From the NCBI RefSeq assembly GCF_018998565.1, contig NZ_JAHNZO010000026.1:1-64000 (forward strand): 64,000 bases of DNA. Reading direction: 5' to 3'. Of this stretch, positions 26,153 to 34,810 are shown piece by piece. Numbering within the stretch: the stretch's first letter is position 1; the number at the start of each line of letters is the position of its first letter. The stretch comes from Paenibacillus oleatilyticus. GTDB lineage: Bacteria; Bacillota; Bacilli; Paenibacillales; NBRC-103111. Position numbers and translations under genes: made by a program. The notes beneath the pieces are model-generated. The model did no database searches and was not told the DNA's origin. It worked only from the letters and a program-made list of their open reading frames with translations.

Positions 26153-27214
26153 ATGGCATTGCTATCCTTGGAAAATGTGTCGGTCGCCTATGATCACCAA
26201 TATATTCTGCAAAACTTCAACCTGACGGTCGAGAAGGGGCAGCTCATTTCCCTGCTCGGCCCAAGCGGCTGCGGCAAAACGACGACGCTGCGGCTCATCG
26301 CCGGCTTCCTCGAAGCCAAAGACGGCAAATTCATGCTGAACGGCAAAGATTACACGCGGGTGCCGGTCAACAAGCGGAACTTCGGGTTCGTGTTCCAGAG
26401 CTATGCGCTGTTCCCGCATCTGTCCGTATACGATAACGTCGCCTTCGGCCTCCGCCTGCGGAAAGTTCCGGAAGCCGAGATCAAGCAGCGCGTGCTTCGC
26501 ATCCTGGAGGTCGTGAGCCTCGCGGGCTTCGAGCAGCGGTTCCCCAAAGCGCTGTCCGGCGGGCAGAAGCAGCGGGTGGCGATCGCCCGCGCCCTCGTCA
26601 TCGAGCCGGATCTGCTGCTATTCGACGAGCCACTAAGTAACCTTGATGCAAACCTGCGCGTCAATATGCGCGTCGAAATCCGCCGCATTCAGCAGGAACT
26701 CGGTATTACGACCGTCTACGTCTCGCACGATCAGGAGGAATGCTTCTCCATCTCCGACCGCGTCGCGATCATGAATAAGGGCATTATCGAGCAGTTGGAC
26801 CGGCCTTCTACGATCTACAAATACCCGAAAACCGAATTCGTCGCCCGGTTCATCGGCTTCAACAACTTCATTACGTTCGAAGAACGCCGTGAAGCCGGCG
26901 ACGGCATCGAGCTGAAGGTGAAGGGCTATACGTTCCATGCCGCCCGACAGCCCGGCACAGAAGGAGCTACAAGCAAGAAGGGCGCGATTCGCCCGGACGA
27001 TATGCAGCTCGGCACCGCGGAGGAGATCGGTCACGGACCAAACCGGGTAAGGGGCGGCATCAAGGTAAGCACGTTTCTGGGAAGAAGCTACCAGTACGTC
27101 GTCGAGACGGACCTTGGGGATTTTACGGTCAACAAAGAAATGGAAGTCCCTTACAGCAGCGGGCAGCAGGTGCATTTGCTGTTCCCGGCGGACAAATTGG
27201 TCCTGGTAGACTAA
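26153..27214 (+). CDS. ABC transporter ATP-binding protein (PotA-like)
   Basis: A 353-residue ATPase. Walker A GPSGCGKTTT near residue 36, Q-loop FVFQSYALFPHL, signature LSGGQKQRVAIARAL, Walker B LLLFDEPLSNLD and H-loop SHDQEE are all intact. The C-terminal 110 residues form a TOBE regulatory domain. It energises the two preceding permeases. GGAGG lies ten bases upstream. Confidence 0.92.
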   Translation: MALLSLENVSVAYDHQYILQNFNLTVEKGQLISLLGPSGCGKTTTLRLIAGFLEAKDGKFMLNGKDYTRVPVNKRNFGFVFQSYALFPHLSVYDNVAFGLRLRKVPEAEIKQRVLRILEVVSLAGFEQRFPKALSGGQKQRVAIARALVIEPDLLLFDEPLSNLDANLRVNMRVEIRRIQQELGITTVYVSHDQEECFSISDRVAIMNKGIIEQLDRPSTIYKYPKTEFVARFIGFNNFITFEERREAGDGIELKVKGYTFHAARQPGTEGATSKKGAIRPDDMQLGTAEEIGHGPNRVRGGIKVSTFLGRSYQYVVETDLGDFTVNKEMEVPYSSGQQVHLLFPADKLVLVD

Positions 27215-27238
27215 CGACGACTTGGAGGTACCGGCATC

Positions 27239-28954
27239 ATGCGAGTGGATTTACTGATCGAGAAGGTACACGTATATAACAGCTATTTTAAAAAGTTCGT
27301 TCAAGGCAATGTCGCCGTCTTGAACGGATCGTTCCTGTATATCGGCGGACGCGGGACGGAGACGTTCGAAGCCGGCGAGATCGTTGACGGCCAAGGCCGC
27401 TACATGATCCCAGGTCTGGTCGATATTCACCTGCATATCGAGAGCACGATGGTCACTCCGGAGACGTTCTCCTACGGGCTGATTCGCAGCGGCGTGACGA
27501 CCATCGTCCCCGAGCCGCATGAGATGGCGAACGTCTTCGGCCTGAGCGGCGTGAAGCAGATGATCGAGGCGAGCCGCGATTGCGTGGCGGACATGTTCTA
27601 CGCGATTCCGAGCTCCGTACCGGCCACGTCGATGGAATCGACCGGCGGCACGATCGAGATCGAGGATATGGACGAGTTGCTGCGGACGGAAGACATCATT
27701 TGTCTCGGCGAAATTATGAACTACGTCGACGTCATCGCGGACCCGGATTGCAAAACGAACCGGATTCTGGCGCATATCCGCAAGCAGTATCCGAAGCTCG
27801 TCATTGAGGGACATGTTCCGAAACTGCTCGATCTGGACCTGCACCGGGTCATCTATGCCGGGGTCGATTCGGACCACACGCATCAGACGATCGAAGGGAT
27901 GGAAGCACGCATCGGCGCAGGCATGTTCATCGAGATTCAAGAAAAGTCGATGACGGAAGACGTCATGAACTATTTGATCCAAAACGACGTCTCCGAGCAC
28001 TTCTGCTTCGTCACCGACGACGTCATGGCCGATTCGTTCCAGCGGCGCGGCCATCTGGACCATATCGTCCGCAAGGCGATCCGCATGGGCATGTCGCCGG
28101 AGAAGGCGATCTACGCCGCGACGTTTACCCCGGCGCGCCGGATGCGGATGCATGACCGAGGCGCCATCGCCCCCGGCAAAATCGGCGACTTCGTGCTGCT
28201 GTCGGATCTGCGCGAGCTGACGATTGATCAGGTGTACAAACAAGGCCGCAAGGTGTACGACGTGCGCGAGGCGTATGTTCCGAAGGAGCACGGCCACGCG
28301 TTCCCGGCGCACTACTACCATAGCGTGCAGCTGCCGCTGCTGACGGAAGCGGACTTCGTTGCGCGGCCGGAAGGTGCGGTGGACGGCCGCCATGCGTGCC
28401 GCGTGATGCAGGTTAAAGATGGCTCCACCTTCACGGAGGATGTACGCGGCGAGGTCGAGATCCGGAACGGCGAGCTGTGCTGGCAGGAAAGTCCGTACGC
28501 GCTCATCGCGACGTTCGAGCGGTACGGCAAGAACGGGAACCGGGCATATGGCTTGATCGGCGGAGATACGATTCAACGCGGCGCGGTGGCGACGACGTAT
28601 TCGCACGATAACCACAACCTGCTTGTGGTCGGGCACAACCCGGCCGATATGGCGCTTGCGGCTAACGAAGTGATCCGCAGCCAAGGCGGCTTCTGCGTCG
28701 TGGAAGCGGGCCAAGTGCTGGCGCACCTGCCGCTGCCGGTCGGCGGCATCTTGACCGAAGCCCCGCTCGACGAGACGGCGAAGGAAGTCGAGAAGCTGCG
28801 CAAAGCTATGGAGTCGCTCGGGTACAAGCACTACAACCCGATCATGTCGATCAGCACGCACTCGCTTCCGGTCAGCCCGGCGCTCAAAATTACCGATCTG
28901 GGCCTGATCGACGTGAACGCGGGCAAGGTTGTACCGCTGCTGGTTGAGGGGTAG
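27239..28954 (+). CDS. Adenine deaminase family amidohydrolase
   Basis: A 571-residue metal-dependent hydrolase of the AdeC/YerA group, converting adenine to hypoxanthine. The metal-binding HLHIES lies near residue 65, PEPHEMANVFG near 100 (most AdeC have DPHE), IEGHVP near 188, and the C-terminal domain is full length. The D-to-E change and the MFYAIPSSVPATS segment place it closer to the less studied YerA branch, so another aminopurine could be the substrate. As last gene of the operon it would process the base released by the nucleoside hydrolase. GGAGG precedes the ATG. Confidence 0.85.
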   Translation: MRVDLLIEKVHVYNSYFKKFVQGNVAVLNGSFLYIGGRGTETFEAGEIVDGQGRYMIPGLVDIHLHIESTMVTPETFSYGLIRSGVTTIVPEPHEMANVFGLSGVKQMIEASRDCVADMFYAIPSSVPATSMESTGGTIEIEDMDELLRTEDIICLGEIMNYVDVIADPDCKTNRILAHIRKQYPKLVIEGHVPKLLDLDLHRVIYAGVDSDHTHQTIEGMEARIGAGMFIEIQEKSMTEDVMNYLIQNDVSEHFCFVTDDVMADSFQRRGHLDHIVRKAIRMGMSPEKAIYAATFTPARRMRMHDRGAIAPGKIGDFVLLSDLRELTIDQVYKQGRKVYDVREAYVPKEHGHAFPAHYYHSVQLPLLTEADFVARPEGAVDGRHACRVMQVKDGSTFTEDVRGEVEIRNGELCWQESPYALIATFERYGKNGNRAYGLIGGDTIQRGAVATTYSHDNHNLLVVGHNPADMALAANEVIRSQGGFCVVEAGQVLAHLPLPVGGILTEAPLDETAKEVEKLRKAMESLGYKHYNPIMSISTHSLPVSPALKITDLGLIDVNAGKVVPLLVEG

Positions 28955-28973
28955 TTAACGGGATATGTTGAAC

Positions 28974-29014
28974 AAACGGCTCTTGCCGCCAAGCTGCGGA
29001 CAAGGGCCGTTTCG
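28974..29014 (+). terminator. Terminator of the purine-salvage operon
   Basis: AACGGCTCTTG pairs with CAAGGGCCGTT around a CCGC/GCGG inner stem; the T tract is short. Confidence 0.7.
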
Positions 29015-29129
29015 TATTATGTCAGAAAGATGGCCCAATGAATTCAATCCTTTTCGGGATGGAGCTTCAAGCCTATCTTGTGGCAGGATGAATCACTTTA
29101 TTATAGTGCCAATGCGCCGCCAGAAACGC

Positions 29130-29357
29130 TCATCGCGTGATGAGGGTAAATAAAACGGGGATCATGATGAAACCCGCTATCCCCATAGGGACCGGGATTA
29201 CTCGTTTGGTGATGCCCATTTTATCGAGCGGATATTCGATTGCCATGACTAAACAAGCAAGCAAAACGATTTTCCAAACATCGGGAATCGCCAAGCCCCA
29301 CACGAAATACATGACGCCCATAAAAATTCCGAAGCTCAAAGGATATTTAAGACGCAA
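29130..29357 (-). CDS. Small membrane protein, hypothetical, 75 aa
   Basis: Two to three hydrophobic segments (GIFMGVMYFVWGLAI, VLLACLVMAIEYPL, FIMIPVLFTLI). I do not recognise it. I start at TTG 29357 because AAGGAGG lies eight bases upstream; that GGAGG would be inside the coding region if the ATG at 29375 were used. No operon partner is evident. Confidence 0.6.
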   Translation of the reverse strand: MRLKYPLSFGIFMGVMYFVWGLAIPDVWKIVLLACLVMAIEYPLDKMGITKRVIPVPMGIAGFIMIPVLFTLITR

Positions 29358-29555
29358 GGACACCGCCTCCTTCATTTCCGATTCGATTGGAACGAGCCTG
29401 ATCCCGCCTCCCCCTTAATAAATACTACAATTTATATAATACCAGTTATATTCTTGATAAGGGAATACATGGGAAAATTACTTCGGTAACGAAAAGGCCC
29501 CTGCCGCAAAGATAACGATCAAGAGCCGATTTTTTGCAAAGGGCTACTGCTCCAG

Positions 29556-29729
29556 CTACCCCTCTTCTTTCATATACCTAGCACATAATACAAACATAGG
29601 TATTGCTATTGCCGCAGTCCAAAGACCGAGCGATCCGTTAAAATAAGTAATGACTACAAGGATAACTGTGAGAGCAAAAACAAACTGTGCTTTTCTTTTA
29701 TTGGGCTGCTTTGACCGTTTAGAGATCAT
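29556..29729 (-). CDS. Small two-helix membrane protein, 57 aa
   Basis: A short frame with basic N-terminus (MISKRSKQPNKRKAQ), then two hydrophobic stretches (FVFALTVILVVITYF and LWTAAIAIPMFVLC) and a charged C-terminus. The pattern is that of a real small membrane protein. The ribosome site is weak (AAGG/GGGG further upstream). No family recognised. Confidence 0.5.
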   Translation of the reverse strand: MISKRSKQPNKRKAQFVFALTVILVVITYFNGSLGLWTAAIAIPMFVLCARYMKEEG

Positions 29730-29890
29730 ATACAGTATGCCCCAAGCCTTACAGCCCGTTTACATGAGGGTTGTTTGGCTTGTTCCACGAAATGAAAATC
29801 TCGTTTAAGGCGGAAAAACATTTTGTTAAATTTGAAAATATTATAAACATATTATAAGATTGAACTAATATCCCAAAAAAAAGATGGGAA

Positions 29891-30001
29891 GTGATACAAA
29901 TAGGCGCTATATATTGGCCAGGAGTTTTTATGACACTCGCAATAGGTGTTATCTTATTTTTCTTCTTAAAATTCTTGATTAAATATTTATTCAAAAGATA
30001 A
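29891..30001 (+). CDS. Putative hydrophobic mini-protein, 36 aa (or 23 aa)
   Basis: From a GTG at 29891 the frame encodes one long hydrophobic helix ending in KFLIKYLFKR. An internal ATG at 29930 has AGGAG five bases upstream and would give 23 residues. A bidirectional terminator follows within 20 bases, which supports a transcript on this strand. One basic-tailed helix of this size recalls type I toxin peptides, but no antisense RNA is demonstrable by eye. Confidence 0.35.
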   Translation: MIQIGAIYWPGVFMTLAIGVILFFFLKFLIKYLFKR

Positions 30002-30020
30002 TAATCCTAACTACTAGCAA

Positions 30021-30082
30021 AAAAGAAGAAGTATTTCAGGTTGTTCCGCATAGTAAGGAATCCTGAAGACTTCTTCTTTTTA
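30021..30082. terminator. Bidirectional terminator
   Basis: AAAGAAGAAGT pairs with ACTTCTTCTTT around an inner TCAGG/CCTGA stem; T tract on the plus strand and on the minus strand. It serves the mini-protein (+) and the secreted protein (-). Confidence 0.78.
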
Positions 30083-30086
30083 AATT

Positions 30087-30743
30087 CTAAAACTTGAACA
30101 TTTCACTATAGGGAACATCTACTTCAGCAAATGAATCGGTGAAGGTACTTTTCGGAGTAAGGGTATAATATACAGGTAAACCTGAAAAATCCTGACTCTT
30201 ATTCTGTTGGCAGAAATTCGCATTTGAACACTCATTATAGAGTGTAAAATCAGCAATTTTTACAAATCCATCCCTTCCAACTACCCCGTAAGCAGTAAAA
30301 TGCAAACTATTAGAAAGTTTTCTATGATATTCTTCTCTGGAGTCTTTTACAAAAAAATTTGTGGAAACTGTATGGTTAACCACCCCTAAATCAACATAAG
30401 CGTATCCTTCCATTCTAAGAACAGAATTCTTTTCATTACTTATCGCCATACCTTTAAAATACCACTTATCATTCTTTACATCCAACGAAGGAGAGATCTC
30501 ACTCCCCTTAGTACTAGCCTTTGTACCATATTTTTGAATAAATTGAGCATCTTCTGGGGAGAAGACTTCACCGATTCCATACTTTTGATTAATCTGATCA
30601 ATTTTCTTCTGGATTTCTAGCTGTTGTTTTTGTGACATGAAGGAATCTGGGATTTGCTGTGATGTTTCTGGCGCAGCATTTGCGACAGGTACAGCCAATA
30701 GAGACATTGCAACTACACCAACAGACAGAAATTTTTTCAACAT
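30087..30743 (-). CDS. Secreted hypothetical protein, 218 aa
   Basis: A Sec signal peptide (MLKKFLSVGVVAMSLLAVPVANA) is followed by a Gln/Lys-rich helical stretch (about 33-55) and a beta-rich domain with two Cys (NECSNANFCQQ) near residue 180 that could form a disulfide. No family recognised. AGGAGG lies six bases before the ATG. The gene is clearly more AT-rich than the core genes to the left, like others in this accessory stretch. Confidence 0.65.
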   Translation of the reverse strand: MLKKFLSVGVVAMSLLAVPVANAAPETSQQIPDSFMSQKQQLEIQKKIDQINQKYGIGEVFSPEDAQFIQKYGTKASTKGSEISPSLDVKNDKWYFKGMAISNEKNSVLRMEGYAYVDLGVVNHTVSTNFFVKDSREEYHRKLSNSLHFTAYGVVGRDGFVKIADFTLYNECSNANFCQQNKSQDFSGLPVYYTLTPKSTFTDSFAEVDVPYSEMFKF

Positions 30744-30779
30744 TTTTTCCTCCTAAACAAAGTAAAATATGAATTTTTT

Positions 30780-30915
30780 TCAACTACAAAATATATTGCG
30801 CACTATAAGATAAACGCTAGTGTCACATGTTGTTTGCCCGATAAAAAACATTCGCTCGCGTAACAGTTTCTCAATTTGCTCGTCGGTGTAGCCAAGCTCG
30901 GCCACACTTTCAGCT
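30780..30915 (-). pseudogene. C-terminal remnant of the 94-aa Spo0E-neighbour gene
   Basis: Directly after the Spo0E-like gene the minus strand reads AELGYTDEQIEKLLRERMFF, matching AEFGYSSEQIETILRERLLF near the end of the intact protein at 34811-35095. The first 55 or so residues are missing, with the break close to the Spo0E stop codon. There is no start codon with a ribosome site. Confidence 0.65.
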
Positions 30916-31068
30916 TCAGTTTAGAAGAAGACTTTGAGCCATCAAAATATACCGATCTAAACGCTGGCTGAGCTGCACCACCTCCTTATCGGAAAACGAG
31001 CCTTTTTTCTCAACTGACCGTTCAATTGAGGCTTTAGCTTTCTGACTTTCCATTCTAGTTGTGTTCAT
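30916..31068 (-). CDS. Spo0E-like aspartyl phosphatase, 50 aa, altered C-terminus
   Basis: The core VVQLSQRLDRYILMAQ carries the SQxLD motif by which Spo0E proteins remove phosphate from the sporulation regulator Spo0A. The N-terminal half is degraded compared with the copy at 35088-35255 (no LRQQL helix). After MAQ a frameshift, visible when the two copies are aligned, replaces the usual KSSKLK tail with SLLLN. It may still be functional, since the motif is intact. A near-match Spo0A box lies about 70 bases upstream. Confidence 0.65.
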   Translation of the reverse strand: MNTTRMESQKAKASIERSVEKKGSFSDKEVVQLSQRLDRYILMAQSLLLN

Positions 31069-31137
31069 TCCCGCTTCCCTTGAATCTATAATAATCCTAA
31101 ATTTCCATTTTGAGGGTTTATTGTTTTTTGAAAATTT

Positions 31138-31147
31138 TTTCGATAAA
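31138..31147 (-). promoter_or_regulatory. Spo0A-box-like site before the 50-aa Spo0E gene
   Basis: Minus strand TTTTATCGAAAA, one base off the TTTGTCGAAA consensus, about 70 bases before the start codon; a TATTAT-type -10 box lies between. The rest of the 336 bases from 31069 to 31405 holds only this site and the receptor terminator. Confidence 0.45.
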
Positions 31148-31344
31148 AAAGGCCTCTTCGCTATTCGACCATGGGTAAATATAAACCAGCGACTTTATAG
31201 GGAGGGGCGGGCATGATAGGCCGGTTCCCGAGGCCTTGGAATTCGCGGCTGCTCGCGAGAAGCCATACCCGCAGAGGCTCCATGTCAAGTCGCTCCATTA
31301 CCTCTATCAAGAGCACCTTTAACCACGCAGTATTATAGCTAAGA

Positions 31345-31378
31345 GTCAAAAAAAGCATTCTGATCATCAGAATGCTTT
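31345..31378 (-). terminator. Terminator after the tandem receptor genes
   Basis: AAAGCATTCTGA/TCAGAATGCTTT perfect stem, with seven T on the minus strand. Confidence 0.88.
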
Positions 31379-31405
31379 AGCCATAATTCTATTTGATATC
31401 CGACT

Positions 31406-32740
31406 CTAAACCACCCAAAGCCTGATCGATTCGTAATACTGAATCTGTGCTTCCGATGCATAATTCCGGTGCTTCTCAAATAAAGCGACACAGCGGGCCA
31501 AGTCCTCGTATCGCTTCATCTCCAAGCATAGCGAAATGCAGAATAACGTTTCCTTAATCCCATTTTCGAACCGTTCTTTAGTAAATTCATAAACGGCTCT
31601 GTGATAACAAAACCAAAGGTATCTGCGTGAATTAATCAAATCATCTAAAAAACAATCGAATCGGTCGATCGCTTCGGCAAAACGCCGCAGCACGTGATCA
31701 ACACAAAAGCCGTGGGTATTCGCCGATTTTATAATCGTCTCCAATCCGGACAAAATTTCGTTCAGTTGGTCAAGGCCCTCCAGGTAATCCGCGTATTCAT
31801 TCAGAATATCGTCATTGCCCATCAATACTTCAAGGGTGTAAAGATTCGCCTGCGCGTAAACTTTAAATCTTTCGACATCTTGCCAGGCGGACTCGTTAAG
31901 AGGCTCAAACCAACTAAGATCGGCATAATGCTGGACAACTTTTTTTGCTTCTTGGTAAAGCCCTCTTTTTTCCAATACAGCACCCTCAAATAATAATCCC
32001 ATGCCAAAGTAATATACTAAGTGACGCTCTACCGATACTTCTTCTACCATTTTTAGCTTATAGAGAATTGAACTTAGTTCCGAGAGCTCTTGTGCAAACT
32101 TCTCGACTTCATCCCACTTCTCCAGTGAATAACAAACCTTCGCCAACTTCAAAAGCGCTGCAAGCTGGAGATACTCTGGCAGTCGTCTTCGGAAAGGTTC
32201 AAATTGAATAACTGATTTCCAGTTCTTCTCTTCATCCGTACCTTGAGCAATTAGAAATAGCCGATATTGGCTTATCGCCATGAACTCGGAGAAATTGTCT
32301 TTGATATTATCGACCACGAGTTGATAAAAACGCGCCGATTCATCCAGCCTTCCGTTCTCGTAAAGCTTCTCCGCCGCAGAGAAGATAATGGACACGTTCT
32401 TGGGGTTATCGAGAATCTTGGAAACCACTGGTTCAATACAATCCACTCGGCCAGTCTCTGCACATCGCACCAAATACGGGATCATGCGTGGCCTAGACAA
32501 CTTATTGTCCGAGATGCATTCTTCCGTGTAGAGCTCGTACAGCCATCCGGGGGGCTTCCCAAAAACTTCTGCCAGAGCGTCCAAATGACCGATTGTCATG
32601 GCACGAGCCCGGCCATTTAACACCATGCTTAAATTTCCGGCGTTAATCCTCGTCAGTTCGGCTACTTTATTTAGGCTATAGCCATGCAGCTTCATCTGGT
32701 TTTCGATTTCCAAACGCAAAGAGCGATTATCCACCCGCAC
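31406..32740 (-). CDS. HTH-TPR (RRNPP-type) peptide receptor, tandem copy A
   Basis: A 444-residue regulator. Residues about 8-65 form an XRE helix-turn-helix (SLNKVAELTRINAGNLSMVL); the rest is all-helical, with TPR-like repeats ending in KRYEDLARCVALFEKH. This is the layout of RRNPP regulators that bind imported signalling peptides, and matches the receptors named AloR in Paenibacillus polymyxa as far as I recall. GTG start at 32740, six bases after GGGGAGGG. Copy B lies immediately upstream (31-base gap). No propeptide gene follows; a terminator comes 27 bases after the stop. An Arg replaces Gly in the HTH (TRINAGN against TGINAGN). Confidence 0.8.
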   Translation of the reverse strand: MRVDNRSLRLEIENQMKLHGYSLNKVAELTRINAGNLSMVLNGRARAMTIGHLDALAEVFGKPPGWLYELYTEECISDNKLSRPRMIPYLVRCAETGRVDCIEPVVSKILDNPKNVSIIFSAAEKLYENGRLDESARFYQLVVDNIKDNFSEFMAISQYRLFLIAQGTDEEKNWKSVIQFEPFRRRLPEYLQLAALLKLAKVCYSLEKWDEVEKFAQELSELSSILYKLKMVEEVSVERHLVYYFGMGLLFEGAVLEKRGLYQEAKKVVQHYADLSWFEPLNESAWQDVERFKVYAQANLYTLEVLMGNDDILNEYADYLEGLDQLNEILSGLETIIKSANTHGFCVDHVLRRFAEAIDRFDCFLDDLINSRRYLWFCYHRAVYEFTKERFENGIKETLFCISLCLEMKRYEDLARCVALFEKHRNYASEAQIQYYESIRLWVV

Positions 32741-32771
32741 GGAACACCCTCCCCTAAATCTATACCCGGTT

Positions 32772-34106
32772 CTAAACCACCCAAAGCCTGATTGATTCGT
32801 AATACTGAATCTGTGCTTCCGATGCATAATTCCGATGCTTCTCAAATAAAGCGACGCAGCGGGCCAAGTCCTCGTATCGCTTCATCTCCAAGCATAGTGA
32901 AATGCAGAATATCGTTTCCTTTATCCCGTTTTGATAGCGTTCTTTCGTAAACTCATAAACGGCTCTATGATAGCAAAACCAAAGGTATCTGCGTGAATTA
33001 ATCAGATCGTCTAAAAAACAATCGAATTGGCCAATTGCGTCGGCAAAAAGATGCAGCACGCGATCAACACAAAAGCCGTGTGTATTCGCCGATTTTATAA
33101 TCGTTGTCAGCCCAGATAAGGTTTCATTCAGGCGGTCAAGGTTTTCCAAATAATCAGCGTATTCATCCAGAATGCAGGCATTGCCCATCAATACTTCAAG
33201 CGTGTAAAGATTCGCTTTCGCGAAAACTTTAAATCCTTCAACCTCTTGCCAGCCTGATTCGTCAAGAGGCTCAAACCAACTAAGATCGGCATAAGTCTGT
33301 ACTACTTTTTTAGCTTTTTCGTATAAACCCGTTTTTTCTAGTGCAATTCCCTCAAATAATAATCCCATGCCAAAGTAATAAACCAAGTGACGCTCTACTG
33401 ATACTTCTTCTACCATTTTTAGCTTATAGAGAATCGAGCTTAGTTCCGAAAGCTCTTGTGCAAACCGCTCGACTTCATTCCATTTCTCCAATGAGTAACA
33501 AACCTTTGCCAACTTCAAAAGCGCCGCAAGCTGGAGATATTCCGGTAATCGTCTTCGAAAAGGCTCAAATTGAATAACCGATTTCCAGTTCTTCTCTTCA
33601 TCCGTACCTTGAGCGATCAGAAATAACCGATATTGGCTTATCGCCATAAACTCGGAATAATTGTCTTTGATGTTATCGACCACAAGTTGATAAAAACATG
33701 CTGACTCCTCCAGCCTTCCATTCTCATAAAGCTTCTCCGCCGCAGCAAAGATTATCGATATGTTTTTGGGATTATCGAGAATCTTGGAAACCACTGGTTC
33801 AATACAATCCACTCGGCCAGTCTCTGCACATCGCACCAAATACGGGATCATGCGTGGCCTAGACAACTTATTGTCCGAGATGCATTCTTCCGTGTAGAGC
33901 TCGTACAGCCATCCGGGGGGCTTCCCAAAAACTTCTGCCAGAGCGTCCAAATGACCGATTGTCATGGCACGAGCCCGGCCATTTAACACCATGCTCAAAT
34001 TTCCGGCGTTAATCCCCGTCAGTTCGGCTACTTTATTTAGGCTGTAGCCATGCAGCTTCATCTGGTCTTCGATTTCCAGCCGCAAAGAGCGATCATCCAT
34101 CCGCAC
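32772..34106 (-). CDS. HTH-TPR (RRNPP-type) peptide receptor, tandem copy B
   Basis: A 444-residue paralogue of copy A with the intact HTH (SLNKVAELTGINAGNLSMVL, recognition helix region identical apart from one residue) and TPR-like C-terminal body. Most differences from copy A lie in the TPR half, for example ALEKTGLYEKAKKVVQTYA against VLEKRGLYQEAKKVVQHYA, where peptide binding would occur. GTG start at 34106 behind GGGGAGGG. Promoter TTGCTG-17-TATAGA is at 34125-34153 and probably serves both copies. No propeptide gene is seen between the copies. Confidence 0.82.
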   Translation of the reverse strand: MRMDDRSLRLEIEDQMKLHGYSLNKVAELTGINAGNLSMVLNGRARAMTIGHLDALAEVFGKPPGWLYELYTEECISDNKLSRPRMIPYLVRCAETGRVDCIEPVVSKILDNPKNISIIFAAAEKLYENGRLEESACFYQLVVDNIKDNYSEFMAISQYRLFLIAQGTDEEKNWKSVIQFEPFRRRLPEYLQLAALLKLAKVCYSLEKWNEVERFAQELSELSSILYKLKMVEEVSVERHLVYYFGMGLLFEGIALEKTGLYEKAKKVVQTYADLSWFEPLDESGWQEVEGFKVFAKANLYTLEVLMGNACILDEYADYLENLDRLNETLSGLTTIIKSANTHGFCVDRVLHLFADAIGQFDCFLDDLINSRRYLWFCYHRAVYEFTKERYQNGIKETIFCISLCLEMKRYEDLARCVALFEKHRNYASEAQIQYYESIRLWVV

Positions 34107-34124
34107 GGAACACCCTCCCCTAAA

Positions 34125-34153
34125 TCTATAAAACCATACTACCATAACAGCAA
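34125..34153 (-). promoter_or_regulatory. Promoter of the tandem receptor genes
   Basis: Minus strand TTGCTG (34148-34153) and TATAGA (34125-34130), 17 bases apart, with a direct repeat TATGGTAGTATGGT in the spacer. The other receptors have comparable promoters (TAAAAT at 37862-37867 and 43846-43851). Confidence 0.45.
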
Positions 34154-34217
34154 ATTAACATAAAATAACAGGGAAATAAAAATTTCCTAGTATGAAATCT
34201 GGTAAATTTTATTTATA

Positions 34218-34256
34218 AAAAAGTAACCTTGATGGGCAAATGCCAGTCAAGGTTAC
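34218..34256 (-). terminator. Terminator after the HEAT-repeat gene
   Basis: AGTAACCTTGA/TCAAGGTTACT stem with inner GGCA/TGCC, followed by six T on the minus strand. Confidence 0.88.
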
Positions 34257-34777
34257 TAGGGTATGGCTGCTTCGATTTTGGATTCATTCAGAGCTTCTTG
34301 AATGAGATCAATAACGTCTGGATCTTCTTCTCTTTCTAAAACTCCCGTTAATACGCCAATAATCCTGTCATCTTCGATTTGGGACAGGGCGGTTACAGCT
34401 GCGCACCTAATATCGGAATCGGGGTCTCTAAGCAAATTGCTGAGAGGGGGAATTAAGCTTGGGGTCGGAAAAGACGCAGCGATATGCGTACACCAATACC
34501 TGACTCCGGTATGTTCACTTTTTAAAGCCGAAATTAAATGCGGGACGACTTGTTCTATCGAGAACTTCATCAATACGTCTTCAATCAGCTGATATACTCC
34601 GAAGCCGCTGCCTTCGCCAAACGAATTTAGAAATAATGGAATGCACTGAGGATCAGGGTGATTCAAAAAGTGCACCCTCACGTCGTTATACTTTTGAATG
34701 ACTTCGAATTTCGACTCAGTATCTCTTGAAAAGGGCTGATTGTTTTTCAAAAACATAATGGCTTGTGCGGAATTCAT
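34256..34777 (-). CDS. HEAT-repeat protein, 173 aa
   Basis: An all-helical protein with HEAT/PBS-lyase-like repeats: VVPHLISALKSEHTGVRYWC, LIPPLSNLLRDPDSDIRCAA and a third ending DPDVIDLIQEAL. Such repeats bind proteins; no catalytic part is present. It is the last gene of a small operon after the Spo0E-like gene and the 94-aa gene. AGGAGG lies about 13 bases before the ATG, somewhat far. Role unknown. Confidence 0.75.
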   Translation of the reverse strand: MNSAQAIMFLKNNQPFSRDTESKFEVIQKYNDVRVHFLNHPDPQCIPLFLNSFGEGSGFGVYQLIEDVLMKFSIEQVVPHLISALKSEHTGVRYWCTHIAASFPTPSLIPPLSNLLRDPDSDIRCAAVTALSQIEDDRIIGVLTGVLEREEDPDVIDLIQEALNESKIEAAIP

Positions 34778-34810
34778 TTATTTAATCGAATCCTCCTAAA
34801 GATCCAAAAA

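Larger units (their letters stand above)
31406..34135 (-). repeat. Tandem duplication of the receptor gene, period 1366 bases
   Basis: The two receptor genes and their leaders align at a constant offset of 1366 bases. From 32406 to 32629 and 33772 to 33995 (HTH and linker) the copies are identical over about 220 bases, while the TPR part shows scattered changes. Confidence 0.85.

Noticed and set aside
27251..28861. 536-codon open frame antisense to the adenine deaminase gene
   Set aside because: High-GC third positions keep the antisense frame open; it shows no ribosome site and His/Arg-rich, non-protein-like composition.
29749..29994. 81-codon minus-strand frame in the small-protein region
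   Set aside because: No ribosome site; it lies opposite the better supported plus-strand mini-frame and passes through a low-complexity AT stretch.
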